Of a stretch of DNA of 64,000 nucleotides, positions 34,414-44,173 are shown in pieces. Both the position numbers and the translations under genes were made by a program. The notes below the pieces were generated by a model that was given only the letters and a program-made list of their open reading frames with translations, had not been told where the DNA came from and made no database searches. Source of the DNA: Abyssibius alkaniclasticus. Lineage in GTDB: Bacteria; Pseudomonadota; Alphaproteobacteria; Rhodobacterales; Rhodobacteraceae. Location of the stretch: the NCBI RefSeq assembly GCF_020447305.1, contig NZ_CP095732.1, positions 62,001 to 126,000 on the forward strand, read 5' to 3'. Position 1 is the first letter of the stretch. Each line of letters opens with the position of its first letter.

Positions 34414-34504
34414 ACATATTGTTGCGCAATGAATTGACGCCCCGCGCGAATCCGCCTAACGTCTTCGCAACCGCACAAATATTTTCGCATTGCAGCAGAG
34501 CGCC

Positions 34505-36160
34505 ATGAACCAGATGACCCAGCCCGACAGCCCGATCCTTGCCAATCTGAGCGACCAGTGCCGCGCGGCGCTCGCCTGGGCCGACATTGCACTGGCCGCG
34601 CAGCGCCAGAAACTGGCGGCGCAAATTGTTGTTGCGGGCCGTATCGACAAACACGCGCTTGATACCCACCAGCACGACGCCCATAGCCTTGCCTGGCTGG
34701 CCACATATGTGGAAACCTTGCACCAGGCCCATGCCTGGGCGGTTGGGTTGGCCGAAGCGGGCCGCTTCGGCCCGCTGGAACAGCTTATCCTGCAAATTGG
34801 CTTTGGCGAATATCTGGCGCAAATCCGCGGCGGCATTCCGATGGCGCAAGGTGAATTTGCGCGGTTCGAGCTGGGCGCGCCGAATGAGGCTGCGCAGGCG
34901 CTTATACAGAACGGCAATACAGCGGCGGCACGCGCGCGCCTGCTTGAACTGGTCATCGGCGCCGAGGGTGCCAGCACCTATGGGGCCACGGGTTTGGATG
35001 ACGAGATCGAGATGATCCGCGACCAGTTCCGCCGCTTTGCCGATGAACAGGTCCGTCCCTTTGCGCATGGCTGGCACTTGAACGACACGCTTATCCCGCT
35101 TGCATTGATCGCGGATATGGGCGCGCTCGGGGTATTTGGACTCACGGTTCCCGAAGAATTCGGCGGCGCGGGGCTTGGCAAAACCGCCATGTGCGTGGTG
35201 TCCGAAGAACTCAGCCGCGGCTATATCGGTGTTGGCTCGCTTGGCACGCGGGCTGAAATTGCCTCGGAACTGATCCTTGGCAGCGGCACCGATGCGCAAA
35301 AAGCAGAATTCCTGCCCCGCATTGCCAGCGGCGAACTTCTGCCCACAGCGGTTTTTACCGAACCCAACACCGGCTCGGACCTTGGTGCGCTGCGCTGTCG
35401 CGCGGTGCCTGAGGGTGACGTTTACAAGGTGACAGGCAATAAAACCTGGATCACCCATGCCGCCCGTGCCGATCTGATGACCATGCTCGTGCGCACAGAC
35501 CCTGACACCGATGACCATTCGGAGCTGAGCATGTTGCTTGCCCCAAAGCCGCGCGGCACGGCCGAAAGCGATTTTCCTGCTGAGGGGATGAGCGGTGGCG
35601 AAATTCCGGTTATCGGCTATCGCGGGATGAAGGAATACGAGCTTGGCTTTGACGGGTTTGAAGTGCCGGCCGAAAACCTGCTGGGCGGCGTTGCCGGACA
35701 GGGGTTTCGCCAGCTTATGCGCACATTTGAATCTGCCCGCATTCAAACCGCCGCGCGCGCAATCGGCGTGGCGCAAAATGCGCTCGACCTGGGGCTTGGC
35801 TATGCACAATCGCGCCAGCAATTTGGCGTGCCACTTGCAAATTTCCAGCGCATTTCCGGCAAGCTCGCCATGATGGTTGTCGAGATCATGCTCACCCGCC
35901 AGCTTACCTATCATGCCGCGCGCATAAAGGATGAAGCTGCGCGCTGCGATCTTGAAGCAGGCATGGCCAAATTGCTTGGGGCGCGCGTTGCCTGGGCGGC
36001 GGCGGACAATGCGTTGCAAATTCACGGTGGAAACGGATTTGCTGCCGAATATGAAATCAGCCGCGTTCTGTGTGATGCGCGGATTCTGAACATCTTTGAG
36101 GGCGCGGCCGAAATTCAGGCGCAGGTCATCGCCCGCCGCCTAGTTGAAACGACGCTGTAA
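34505..36160 (+). CDS. mcd: (2S)-methylsuccinyl-CoA dehydrogenase
   Basis: 551-residue flavoenzyme of the acyl-CoA dehydrogenase family with the extra ~150-residue N-terminal region (THQHDAHSLAWLATYVETL) that marks Mcd. The dehydrogenase core follows: VPEEFGGAGLGKT, FTEPNTGSDLGALR, TGNKTWITHAARAD and the C-terminal QIHGGNGFAAEYEISR. It oxidises methylsuccinyl-CoA to mesaconyl-CoA in the ethylmalonyl-CoA pathway, passing electrons to ETF. ATG 34505 is preferred. The 3' end overlaps the opposing recO by 21 bases. Confidence 0.85.
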   Translation: MNQMTQPDSPILANLSDQCRAALAWADIALAAQRQKLAAQIVVAGRIDKHALDTHQHDAHSLAWLATYVETLHQAHAWAVGLAEAGRFGPLEQLILQIGFGEYLAQIRGGIPMAQGEFARFELGAPNEAAQALIQNGNTAAARARLLELVIGAEGASTYGATGLDDEIEMIRDQFRRFADEQVRPFAHGWHLNDTLIPLALIADMGALGVFGLTVPEEFGGAGLGKTAMCVVSEELSRGYIGVGSLGTRAEIASELILGSGTDAQKAEFLPRIASGELLPTAVFTEPNTGSDLGALRCRAVPEGDVYKVTGNKTWITHAARADLMTMLVRTDPDTDDHSELSMLLAPKPRGTAESDFPAEGMSGGEIPVIGYRGMKEYELGFDGFEVPAENLLGGVAGQGFRQLMRTFESARIQTAARAIGVAQNALDLGLGYAQSRQQFGVPLANFQRISGKLAMMVVEIMLTRQLTYHAARIKDEAARCDLEAGMAKLLGARVAWAAADNALQIHGGNGFAAEYEISRVLCDARILNIFEGAAEIQAQVIARRLVETTL

Positions 36161-36868
36161 CGCCGCGATCAGCCGGGCGCGCGCGGCTGGCAATTGCCTG
36201 TGGCCAAGCGCGGGAAAGGCCCGATGCTCCAGAAAATATCCGGTGGTGGTTAAGGCCTGAACCACATTTTCAGGGCTGGAGACAACGCCGCCGAGCATGA
36301 TATCGGGCAGCGGAAGCAGCTTGTCGGCCCATTCACCCGCCGCCGCGCGGCTGACCGCGCGGCCGGTTTTGGGGGACACATAGGCCAGATCATTCCGCTG
36401 TGCCGTGACGGCGCATTGGTCAAGATCTAAACCATATCCAAGCTCACGCAGCAAAAGCAGCTCCCAGCGCACATATTCGGCCAGCCAGTCGCTACCCAGG
36501 GCAAGGCTGTTTGCCAATGTAATTGTATGCGCGTAAAGCTGCGGATGGGCCTCCCGCTCTGGCAGGCCTTGCGAAAGCAGGGCCGTAACTGTGCCAAAGG
36601 CGGCGAGTGTCAGCGCATCTGCCATAAGCCCGGCCGCGCGCGATTGTATTGGTTCAACGCTGAACGTTCCAATATGGTCTTCCAGCCGCGCGCGCCAGCT
36701 GACAGCGAGCTGCGCGCCCGGCTGCAAGATCGGCGCCATGCGCCGCGCTCCGCCACCCTGCACCACCCCGGCATGGCGGCCGTGGTCCTGGGTGAATACC
36801 TCGATGATGGCCGCCGCTTCACCATGCCGCCGCGAGGTCAGTAAAATTCCGCTATCCCGCCATTCCAT
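36140..36868 (-). CDS. recO: DNA repair protein RecO
   Basis: 242 residues. RecO helps RecR load RecA on SSB-coated DNA. The N-terminal OB-fold opening MEWRDSGILLTSRRHGEAAAIIEVFT, with GRHAGVVQGG, and the helical C-terminal domain (ELGYGLDLDQCAVT) match the family. The zinc Cys cluster of some RecO proteins is reduced here. It closes the rsh-to-recO minus-strand cluster. Confidence 0.93.
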   Translation of the reverse strand: MEWRDSGILLTSRRHGEAAAIIEVFTQDHGRHAGVVQGGGARRMAPILQPGAQLAVSWRARLEDHIGTFSVEPIQSRAAGLMADALTLAAFGTVTALLSQGLPEREAHPQLYAHTITLANSLALGSDWLAEYVRWELLLLRELGYGLDLDQCAVTAQRNDLAYVSPKTGRAVSRAAAGEWADKLLPLPDIMLGGVVSSPENVVQALTTTGYFLEHRAFPALGHRQLPAARARLIAALQRRFN

Positions 36869-36908
36869 CGCCGCAGTCTACGCTTGCGCGCCGTAACTGC
36901 CAATGCGC

Positions 36909-37238
36909 CTAATGATCCAGCCCCGGCTCGTCCAGCAAATGTCGCCCGGCACGGTCTTCCACCTCGATCACCCAGATATCGCTGTCAAAACGGCGCTGGC
37001 GGGCAATTGCGGCATCAACCTCGGCCTCGTCTCCACGCGCAAGCTCGGCCCAGATACGCGCACCGTCGGCCCTGTTAACCCGTTGAAAACACTGCGCTTC
37101 ACCGTTCAACAGGTTGAGCTTGACCAGAACAGCGCCCGCCGTATCATCGCCATGCGCCACCACATAGGCGGGGATATTTGCAAAGCCCAGGCGCGCCAGA
37201 TAGGCCTGCACCCAAAACGAGGATGCAAGCCGTGCCAC
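36909..37238 (-). CDS. DUF1491 family protein
   Basis: 109 residues, soluble, with the family pattern RLASSFWVQAYLARLG, GDDTAGAVLVKLN and DIWVIEVEDRAGRHLLDEP. The function of this alphaproteobacterial family is not known. It abuts the era stop (one-base overlap of ATG and TGA region) and precedes recO, its constant position in this order, so expression with ribosome/DNA-repair genes is likely. Confidence 0.85.
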   Translation of the reverse strand: MARLASSFWVQAYLARLGFANIPAYVVAHGDDTAGAVLVKLNLLNGEAQCFQRVNRADGARIWAELARGDEAEVDAAIARQRRFDSDIWVIEVEDRAGRHLLDEPGLDH

Positions 37239-38149
37239 TAATTGCCCTCGTTGAAATCGAGCCCCATTTCCGTGTAACGCTCCGGCTCGTCCAGCCAGTT
37301 GGGGCGCACTTTGATTTGCAAAAACAGATGGACGGGCCGGCCCAGAAACGTGGCCATTTCCTGGCGCGCTGCTGTCGAAATTGCTTTGATTGTTGCGCCC
37401 TTCGCGCCAAGCACAATGCCCTTGTGCCCGTCGCGCATGACGTAAATGAGTTGCCCAATCCGCACCGAACCATCGGGCTTTTCTTCCCAGCTTTCGGTTT
37501 CAACGGTCAGCTGGTAAGGCAATTCCTCGTGCAGCCGCAATGTCAGCTTTTCGCGCGTCATCTCGGCGGCGATCATCCGCATCGGCAAATCGGCGATCTG
37601 GTCTTCGGGGTAAAGCCAGGGGCCGATTGGCAATTCGTCCGCCAGATAGCTGCGCAAATCGTCAACCCCATGCCCGCGCTCGGCCGAGATCATGAAGGTC
37701 GCGGCGAAAACCAGTTCAGCATTTAACTTTTCTGATAGTGCCAGCAATATTTCGGCTTTCACTCGGTCAATTTTATTGATCGCCAGCACAAGTTTCTGGC
37801 CCGGGTCCATACGCTCTTTCAGCGCATCGATGATCACCTGCACACCATCGGTCAGCCCGCGATGCGCCTCGATCATCAGCACGATGATCTCGGCATCGGC
37901 GGCCCCGGACCAGGCCGCGCTGACCATCGCCCGGTCGAGCCGGCGGCGCGGTGCGAACAGGCCCGGCGTGTCGACAAATATCAGCTGCGCCGGCCCTTCA
38001 AGCGCAACACCACGAATGCGCGCGCGCGTCGTTTGCACCTTGTGCGTTACGATAGAAACCTTTGCGCCCACCATCCGGTTGAGCAGGGTCGATTTTCCGG
38101 CATTCGGCTCGCCGATCAGTGCAATAAATCCGCAACGTGTTTCGGTCAT
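37238..38149 (-). CDS. era: GTPase Era
   Basis: 303 residues. GTPase needed for 16S rRNA maturation and small-subunit assembly. G1 GEPNAGKSTLLNRMVG, G3 VDTPGLF and G4 INKIDR are present, followed by the KH domain with GHKGIVLGAKGATIKAI that binds the 3' end of 16S rRNA. Overlaps rnc by four bases. Confidence 0.96.
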   Translation of the reverse strand: MTETRCGFIALIGEPNAGKSTLLNRMVGAKVSIVTHKVQTTRARIRGVALEGPAQLIFVDTPGLFAPRRRLDRAMVSAAWSGAADAEIIVLMIEAHRGLTDGVQVIIDALKERMDPGQKLVLAINKIDRVKAEILLALSEKLNAELVFAATFMISAERGHGVDDLRSYLADELPIGPWLYPEDQIADLPMRMIAAEMTREKLTLRLHEELPYQLTVETESWEEKPDGSVRIGQLIYVMRDGHKGIVLGAKGATIKAISTAARQEMATFLGRPVHLFLQIKVRPNWLDEPERYTEMGLDFNEGN

Positions 38150-38862
38150 GACTTGTCCAATTCGCCAAGAAGCTGTTGTGCCGCCAAATGCTGTGCGGCG
38201 CGTTTTGAAGGGGCGGAGGCTTCGGAAAACTGTTTGTTTTCAAGCTCGACGCGCACGGTAAACACCGGGGCATGGTCGGGGCCCTTGCGGGAAACATCAA
38301 TATAGCGCGGCAAGGCCATGCCGCGCCCCTGTGCCCATTCCTGCAGGTCGGATTTGGCATCGGCGGCGCGGCTGTCAACCTCGGCGATCAGCCCGCCCCA
38401 GTGTTGCAATATCACCTTGCGCGCGGCATCAAACCCGGAATCAAGGTAAATAGCGGCCAGCACCGCCTCCATCGCATCGCCAAGAATGGCGGTTTTGCGC
38501 CGCCCGCCCGAAAGTGCTTCCGACCGGCCCAGGCGCAATGCGCTGCCAAGGCCAATGCGTTCGGCAATTTCGGCGCAGGTTTCCTTGCGCACCAGCGCGT
38601 TGAGCCGTGGCGCAAGCTGGCCTTCGCGCGCGCCGCGATCATCCTCAAACAGCGCCTGTGCGATGACCAGGCCAAGAACGCGGTCACCGAGAAATTCCAG
38701 CCGCTGATAGTCGGCCAGCCCGTTTGAGGCACGCGAACCGTGGGTCAGCGCGCGTATCAGCAGCTCTGGGCGCGCGAATTTATGGCCAAGACGTTCGGCA
38801 AATGCCGTAGTTTCGGCCGCCTCACTCAATTCACTGCCGTCAGGAAACGGTCGGCACGCCAT
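38146..38862 (-). CDS. rnc: Ribonuclease III
   Basis: 238 residues. Cuts double-stranded RNA, including the rRNA precursor. The catalytic signature YQRLEFLGDRVLGL and second acidic motif DAMEAVLAAIYLD are present, then a C-terminal double-stranded RNA-binding domain (DLQEWAQGRG; KRAAQHLAAQQLL). The ATG at 38862 makes the gene overlap lepB by 37 bases; a TTG at 38829 that overlaps the lepB stop would trim 11 non-conserved residues and is a real alternative. Confidence 0.93.
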   Translation of the reverse strand: MACRPFPDGSELSEAAETTAFAERLGHKFARPELLIRALTHGSRASNGLADYQRLEFLGDRVLGLVIAQALFEDDRGAREGQLAPRLNALVRKETCAEIAERIGLGSALRLGRSEALSGGRRKTAILGDAMEAVLAAIYLDSGFDAARKVILQHWGGLIAEVDSRAADAKSDLQEWAQGRGMALPRYIDVSRKGPDHAPVFTVRVELENKQFSEASAPSKRAAQHLAAQQLLGELDKS

Positions 38863-39641
38863 GTCCAAAAGGCCAGAAGCGAGCGGCCGGCCGAAGAAAA
38901 GATCACACGATCAGCACGGCCGACAATGTTTTCATAGGGCACGAAACCAACGCCACGCGCGGCAGCGGCAACGCGGCTATCGGTGGAGTTGTCACGATTG
39001 TCGCCCATGAAGAAATATTGCCCCTCGGGCACCAGAAACTCGGCCGTATTGTCAAGGCTGCCATTATCGGTGACGTTTAGAACAGGGTGCGAAACACCGC
39101 CCGGCAGGGTTTCTATGAACCGCTCTTTCTCACAGATGCCGCCTTCGCCCTGCAAACCGTTGGAACAGATCGGGCGGTTGCCTTCCGGGCCTTGCGGCCC
39201 GTATTCTTCGACAAAAACGCCATCCGGCACCTGTTCGGCGGCCACATCGTTGATAAACAGCACACCATTTGCCATGCGCACACGGTCACCCGGCATACCG
39301 ATTAGACGTTTTACAAAATCCGCCCCGTTTTGCGGGTGGCGAAAGACCACGACATCGCCGCGCTTGGGCTCTTCGCCCCAGATGCGTTCGTTGCTGCCCT
39401 GGGCAAAGCCGCAAAATTCCACGCCAAACATGCGCGGGCAGGAGGCATAGGAATACCCATAGGCGAATTTGTTCACGAACAGAAAGTCGCCAATCAGCAA
39501 CGTGTCTTTCATTGAACCGGAGGGGATGTAGAAGGGCTGAAAGATCAGCGTGCGGATCAGCCCTGCCAATGCCAGCGCATAAATGATGGTGCGGACCCAT
39601 TCGCTGATGAAACCGCGTTTCTTGCCTGTCGTCGCTGCCAT
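38826..39641 (-). CDS. lepB: Signal peptidase I
   Basis: 271-residue inner-membrane protease that removes signal peptides. One N-terminal helix (about 15-33), catalytic Ser in YIPSGSMKDTLL, catalytic Lys in DFVKRLIGMPGDR and the box E segment GDNRDNSTDSR. A Cys-bearing insertion (IGSNGLQGEGGICEKERF region) lies in the periplasmic domain. ATG 39641 is chosen since GGGGAAG precedes it; upstream ATGs at 39659 and 39674 are less likely. Confidence 0.94.
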   Translation of the reverse strand: MAATTGKKRGFISEWVRTIIYALALAGLIRTLIFQPFYIPSGSMKDTLLIGDFLFVNKFAYGYSYASCPRMFGVEFCGFAQGSNERIWGEEPKRGDVVVFRHPQNGADFVKRLIGMPGDRVRMANGVLFINDVAAEQVPDGVFVEEYGPQGPEGNRPICSNGLQGEGGICEKERFIETLPGGVSHPVLNVTDNGSLDNTAEFLVPEGQYFFMGDNRDNSTDSRVAAAARGVGFVPYENIVGRADRVIFSSAGRSLLAFWTWRADRFLTAVN

Positions 39642-39689
39642 ATTCTTCCCCAAATTCATGGCGCTGTGTCGCAACTGCGCGCCGATTAG

Positions 39690-40106
39690 TCAAGATGCGT
39701 GCGTATCGCCCTTCAAGCGCGCCTCGATCACCACAAAAGCCTGCGCCCAGGGGTGGTCATCGGTCAGGGTGACATGGATAAGCGCCTCGTGACCCGCCGG
39801 CGTCATCCGCGCCAGCCGATCTGCCGCGCCGCCAAAAACCTGCATTGTGGGCTGGCCGCTGCGCAGATTGCGCACAACCATTTCATTCCAGGCAATCCCC
39901 ATCCGCAAGCCCGTGCCCAGCGCTTTGGAGCAAGCCTCTTTCGCTGCCCAGCGTTTGGCATAGGTGGCCACGCGCTCGCGCCGGGAATCGGCCTTGTCGC
40001 GCTCGACCTCGGCAAAGACTCTTTGCAGAAAACGATCTCCGAACCGCGCAATTGTGGCTTCAATCCGCTCAATATTTGCAAGATCCGAACCTATGCCCAA
40101 AATCAT
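39690..40106 (-). CDS. acpS: Holo-[acyl-carrier-protein] synthase
   Basis: 138 residues. Transfers phosphopantetheine from CoA to acyl carrier protein. The Mg/CoA motif [13 protein letters not shown] and the second motif [17 protein letters not shown] are diagnostic. Overlaps pdxJ by four bases, the usual pdxJ-acpS coupling. Confidence 0.94.
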   Translation of the reverse strand: MILGIGSDLANIERIEATIARFGDRFLQRVFAEVERDKADSRRERVATYAKRWAAKEACSKALGTGLRMGIAWNEMVVRNLRSGQPTMQVFGGAADRLARMTPAGHEALIHVTLTDDHPWAQAFVVIEARLKGDTHAS

Positions 40107-40870
40107 TGCGCTGCGGCCCTTGCCGCATCCATGCGCTGGCGCATCTCGGCGATTGCCGGTGTCAGCCCCACAAAAATTGCTTCGCCCATCAGGAAATGGC
40201 CGATATTCAGCTCGATCACCTGTGGAATTTGCGCAATGGGGGCCACGGTGTCATAGGTCAGGCCGTGGCCTGCATGAACCTCCAGCCCCAGGCTTTGCGC
40301 CAGCGCAGCCATATCCACCAGCCTGGCCAGTTCAGCGTCGCGCGCCGCAAAATCGCCCTCGGCATGAAAATCGCAATAGGCGCCGGTATGAAGCTCCACA
40401 ACCGGTGCGCCAATTCGTGCCGCTGCCTCGATTTGCCGCGCATCCGCGGCAATGAAGATCGACACGCGGCACCCCGCATCACGCAAGGGCGCAATGAAAT
40501 GGGCAAGCCGATTCTCTTCGCGCGCCACCTCCAGCCCGCCTTCGGTTGTGCGCTCTTCGCGGCGTTCCGGCACCAGGCACACCGCATGGGGCTTGTGGCG
40601 CAGCGCAATGGCCTGCATTTCTGCCGTTGCGGCCATCTCAAAATTCAGCGGCACGCGCAAACCGGCCATCAGCGCATCTATGTCGCTATCGGTTATGTGG
40701 CGCCGGTCTTCGCGCAAATGCGCGGTAATGCCGTCGGCGCCGGCCTCCTGGGCCATGAGTGCGGCGCGCAACGGGTCGGGATAGGCGCCGCCGCGGGCAT
40801 TACGCACTGTGGCCACATGGTCGATATTCACGCCAAGGCGCAATCTGCTTTCAGTCTTTTGCGACATCAC
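40103..40870 (-). CDS. pdxJ: Pyridoxine 5'-phosphate synthase
   Basis: 255 residues. Condenses 1-deoxyxylulose 5-phosphate with aminoacetone 3-phosphate to make pyridoxine phosphate. The opening [21 protein letters not shown]-adjacent REENR and [10 protein letters not shown] segments and [13 protein letters not shown] match PdxJ. Two ATGs are adjacent; the first is given. Confidence 0.95.
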   Translation of the reverse strand: MMSQKTESRLRLGVNIDHVATVRNARGGAYPDPLRAALMAQEAGADGITAHLREDRRHITDSDIDALMAGLRVPLNFEMAATAEMQAIALRHKPHAVCLVPERREERTTEGGLEVAREENRLAHFIAPLRDAGCRVSIFIAADARQIEAAARIGAPVVELHTGAYCDFHAEGDFAARDAELARLVDMAALAQSLGLEVHAGHGLTYDTVAPIAQIPQVIELNIGHFLMGEAIFVGLTPAIAEMRQRMDAARAAAQ

Positions 40871-40885
40871 CTTCGGCCTCCGGGC

Positions 40886-41542
40886 TTAGTTCTGGTCTTG
40901 CTTGGCTTTGCTCTCGTTCAGGCGGGCTGCGCGGCGGGCACGGGCGCGCTCCATCAGCCGTTCACGCCGACGTAATTGGTATTTGCGAATGATCGGCAGC
41001 GCAATGAAATAGCTGAGTGTGGCCACAAACCCGCCGACAATTGCGCCGCCCACGATATAGGGCAAGAACACTTCCTGGAAAAACCCGCCCATGCGGTAAA
41101 GCTCGTTCTGGCCATAGCCGAAAATGCTTTTGAACGAGTTCCAGAGCCCGGAAAACGCGTTGACAAACGCATGTTGCATTCGCATGAAGCCAAGGTCTTC
41201 GCCCCGCCCGCCAACGATGCGCCCCCCCACCCAAAGTGCTGAGCCGGCGATGGCCGGAAAGGTGAACGGGTTGCCCATTGCCGTGCCGATAAGCGCCGCA
41301 ATGACATTGCCGCGCAGGATATAGGCCAAAAATGCGGCATAAAAGAAGTGCAGGCCGAAAAGCGGGCTGAAGGACACGAACACCCCGCACGCAATGCCCA
41401 GCGCAATGCGGTGCGGTGAATCCGGCAAACGACGCACGCGGTGGCCCAGATAGTTGGCCGCCCGCCGCCAGCCGGATTGCGGCATGATCATATTCTTCAT
41501 CTTGCGAAGAAATGACAGCGGATTGCGGCGCTTGAAGACCAT
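40886..41542 (-). CDS. DUF2062 membrane protein
   Basis: 218 residues with the family features RALGIACGVFVSFSPLFGLH-like and GTAMGNPFTFPAIAGSALWVGG segments and three or four membrane helices, ending in a long Arg-rich tail (RRRERLMERARARRAARL). The molecular role is unknown. Its ATG overlaps the rsh stop, so the two are translationally coupled; it lies before pdxJ in a fixed alphaproteobacterial order. Confidence 0.85.
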   Translation of the reverse strand: MVFKRRNPLSFLRKMKNMIMPQSGWRRAANYLGHRVRRLPDSPHRIALGIACGVFVSFSPLFGLHFFYAAFLAYILRGNVIAALIGTAMGNPFTFPAIAGSALWVGGRIVGGRGEDLGFMRMQHAFVNAFSGLWNSFKSIFGYGQNELYRMGGFFQEVFLPYIVGGAIVGGFVATLSYFIALPIIRKYQLRRRERLMERARARRAARLNESKAKQDQN

Positions 41543-43710
41543 CAGGGCCTCGGCGGGCTGGCGATGGGCTTGCCCTGGCCATTGCTGCGCCAGCTGGTCG
41601 AATCGCGATAGCGCGTGACTTCGGCAATATCGCTATCGGCTTCAATCGCTGTCTGGATATTCAGCAGATGTTCGATGTCACGCACCATAATCTCGACCAT
41701 GATACGATAGAAGTCGGCCTTGCGGTCTGAAAATTCAAGGTCAACGATATTGGCGTGATGTTCACCTATCAGTGTGCAGATGCGCCCAAGCACACCCGCA
41801 TCATTGGCCATCGTCAGCACAAGGCGGGTTGGATAGATCGGCTTGGGTGAGTCGGCCGGCCAGCGCAAATCCAGCCATTCTTCGGTAAGGTCGTCAAACT
41901 CGGCCAGCTTGGCGCAGTCAATCGCATGGATGACCACGCTTTTGCCCGGCACCATGATGCCGACAATCCGTTCACCCGGCACCGGGCCGCAGCAGGGCGC
42001 GTTATGGGCAGACTGCCCCGGCTGAAGGCCGATCAGCCGGCCGCTGGCCTCGCTGCCATCGGGCTTTGGCACGTCTTTCAGCAATTCGGGGTAAAGCACG
42101 CCAACAAGGTCGGTCGAGCTGGTTTCACCATTGCCCAGCCGCACCAGCAAGTCATCGGCGGATGACAGCAAAAGCTGGCGCGCGGCCGTATCAAGCGCCT
42201 TTTCGGTGGCCTTCTTGCCAAGCCGTTCCAGCGCCACGCGGGCAATTTCGCGCCCCAGCTTGATATGCGAGCCGCGATGCTCGTCGCGCAGCGCCCGGCG
42301 TATGGCCGATTTGGCGCGCCCGGTCACGACCATATCTTCCCAGCTTGCCTGCGGGGTTTGCCCTTCGCTGCGCAAAATTTCAACCTGCTGGCCGTTGCGC
42401 AACCGTGTCCAAAGCGGCATTCGCCGCCCGTCAATGCGCGCACCCACACAGGAATTGCCCAGCCGCGTATGGATGGCATAGGCGAAATCGATCGGCGTGG
42501 CGCCCTTGGGCAGTTTGATGACCTCGCCCTTGGGTGAAAAGCAAAACACCTTGTCCTGAAACATTTCGAGCTTGAAATTCTCAAGAAACTCGTCGGGGTT
42601 TTCCGGGCCTTCCAGCCGTTCGGTAATGCCGCGCAGCCAGTGGAACGGGTCAACCGCAAAGCGGTTTGTAACCTTCTCGCCGTCTTTATACGACCAATGC
42701 GCCGCAACACCGGTTTCGGCCACAACATGCATTTCGCGCGTGCGAATCTGCACCTCGACCCGCTTGCCATCGCGCCCCGACACCGTTGTGTGGATAGACC
42801 GATAGCCGTTGGATTTTGGCTGGCTGATATAATCCTTGAACCGCCCCGGCACGGCCTGCCATCGCTGATGCACGGCCCCCAGCGCGATATATACATCGCG
42901 CTCGTCGCGGCAGATGATGCGAAAGCCATAGACATCGGAAAGCTGGTTGAAGCCCTGCTTTTTCTCTTCCATCTTGCGCCAAACGGAATAGGGGCGCTTT
43001 TCGCGACCGCTCACATAGGCATCGACCCCGGCGGCATCGAGCGCGATGCCGATATCATCGGTGATGCGCGGGATCAGGTCGCCGTTTTCGCTGCGCAACC
43101 GCGCAAAGCGCCGCAAGATCGACAGGCGGGCTTCCGGGTTCAGCACCTGAAAGCTCAGATCCTCCAGCTCGTCGCGGATATATTGCATCCCCATACGCCC
43201 CGCCAAGGGCGCATAGATATCCATCGTTTCGCGGGCTTTTTTCTGCTGCTTGGCCGGGTCCAGCGCCTTGATCGTGCGCATATTGTGCAGCCGGTCGGCC
43301 AGCTTCACCAAAAGCACCCGCAGGTCTTTTGACATGGCCATCAGCAGTTTGCGGAAATTCTCGGCCTGCTCGGTTTCAACCGATGAAAGCTCAAGATTGG
43401 TCAGCTTGGTGACACCATCGACAAGCTGCGCCACCTCGTCGCCAAACCGTGCGGCAACATCGTCATAGGTGGCGCGGGTATCTTCGATTGTGTCATGCAG
43501 CAACGCGGTGATGATTGTCGCATCATCCAGCCGCACTTCGGTCAGCACGGCGGCCACTTCAACCGGATGCACGAAATACGCCTCACCCGAACGGCGGAAC
43601 TGCCCCTTGTGGCAGGCCGCGCCATAGGCATAGGCATCACGAATCAGATCAGCATTTGAGTGCGGATTATAGCGGCGAACGAGTTCGACAAGCGATTCAA
43701 CGTCAATCAT
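41542..43710 (-). CDS. rsh: Bifunctional (p)ppGpp synthetase/hydrolase (Rsh/SpoT)
   Basis: 722 residues. The single stringent-response enzyme of alphaproteobacteria. Order: HD hydrolase domain with ITALLHDTIEDT, synthetase domain with YGFRIICRDERD and PGRFKDYISQPKSNGYRSIH, TGS domain starting VFCFSPKGEVIKLPKG, zinc-finger-like region and a C-terminal ACT domain. Both catalytic domains look intact. rpoZ, whose product can bind ppGpp, is 20 bases upstream in the same operon. Confidence 0.94.
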   Translation of the reverse strand: MIDVESLVELVRRYNPHSNADLIRDAYAYGAACHKGQFRRSGEAYFVHPVEVAAVLTEVRLDDATIITALLHDTIEDTRATYDDVAARFGDEVAQLVDGVTKLTNLELSSVETEQAENFRKLLMAMSKDLRVLLVKLADRLHNMRTIKALDPAKQQKKARETMDIYAPLAGRMGMQYIRDELEDLSFQVLNPEARLSILRRFARLRSENGDLIPRITDDIGIALDAAGVDAYVSGREKRPYSVWRKMEEKKQGFNQLSDVYGFRIICRDERDVYIALGAVHQRWQAVPGRFKDYISQPKSNGYRSIHTTVSGRDGKRVEVQIRTREMHVVAETGVAAHWSYKDGEKVTNRFAVDPFHWLRGITERLEGPENPDEFLENFKLEMFQDKVFCFSPKGEVIKLPKGATPIDFAYAIHTRLGNSCVGARIDGRRMPLWTRLRNGQQVEILRSEGQTPQASWEDMVVTGRAKSAIRRALRDEHRGSHIKLGREIARVALERLGKKATEKALDTAARQLLLSSADDLLVRLGNGETSSTDLVGVLYPELLKDVPKPDGSEASGRLIGLQPGQSAHNAPCCGPVPGERIVGIMVPGKSVVIHAIDCAKLAEFDDLTEEWLDLRWPADSPKPIYPTRLVLTMANDAGVLGRICTLIGEHHANIVDLEFSDRKADFYRIMVEIMVRDIEHLLNIQTAIEADSDIAEVTRYRDSTSWRSNGQGKPIASPPRP

Positions 43711-43730
43711 TACGCGCCCCAGCCCGGCGC

Positions 43731-44087
43731 TTAGCTCCGGGGTTGCGCATCCATCAAAGCGCGCAGCAGGTTTTCCTCGGTCATATCATCGCTTTGCGGT
43801 GCATCCGGGGTTTCGGCACCCATGCGTTGCGCCATCTGGTCTTCTTCCGGCTCGTCCACCTCAATCTGGTGTTGCAGCGCCTGAATGGCAGATTCGCGCA
43901 ATTCGCTGGCGCCAAGCGCCTCGTCGGCAATTTCGCGCAGCGCAACAACCGGGTTCTTGTCATTGTCGCGGTCAACCTCGGGCGCGGCACCCGAAGAGAG
44001 TTTGCGCGCACGATGGGCGGCAAGCATCACAAGCTCGAACCGGTTGGGAACTTTGTCGATGCAGTCTTCTACGGTAACGCGGGCCAT
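43731..44087 (-). CDS. rpoZ: RNA polymerase omega subunit
   Basis: 118 residues. The opening [20 protein letters not shown], then [11 protein letters not shown] and [14 protein letters not shown], is typical of omega, which stabilises the beta' subunit. The acidic C-terminal tail is longer than in E. coli. Directly upstream of rsh. Confidence 0.96.
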   Translation of the reverse strand: MARVTVEDCIDKVPNRFELVMLAAHRARKLSSGAAPEVDRDNDKNPVVALREIADEALGASELRESAIQALQHQIEVDEPEEDQMAQRMGAETPDAPQSDDMTEENLLRALMDAQPRS

Positions 44088-44173
44088 GCGCGGGCTCCTG
44101 TGCAGTCTTGGATGAAAGAAAAGGCGTGTTAGCCCGTATTTGCCCGATTGGCAAGGGCTGCGACCGCCCCGCC

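Noticed and set aside
34397-36025. 542-codon minus-strand frame opposite mcd
   Set aside because: Antisense shadow; mcd has clear dehydrogenase motifs and this frame has none.
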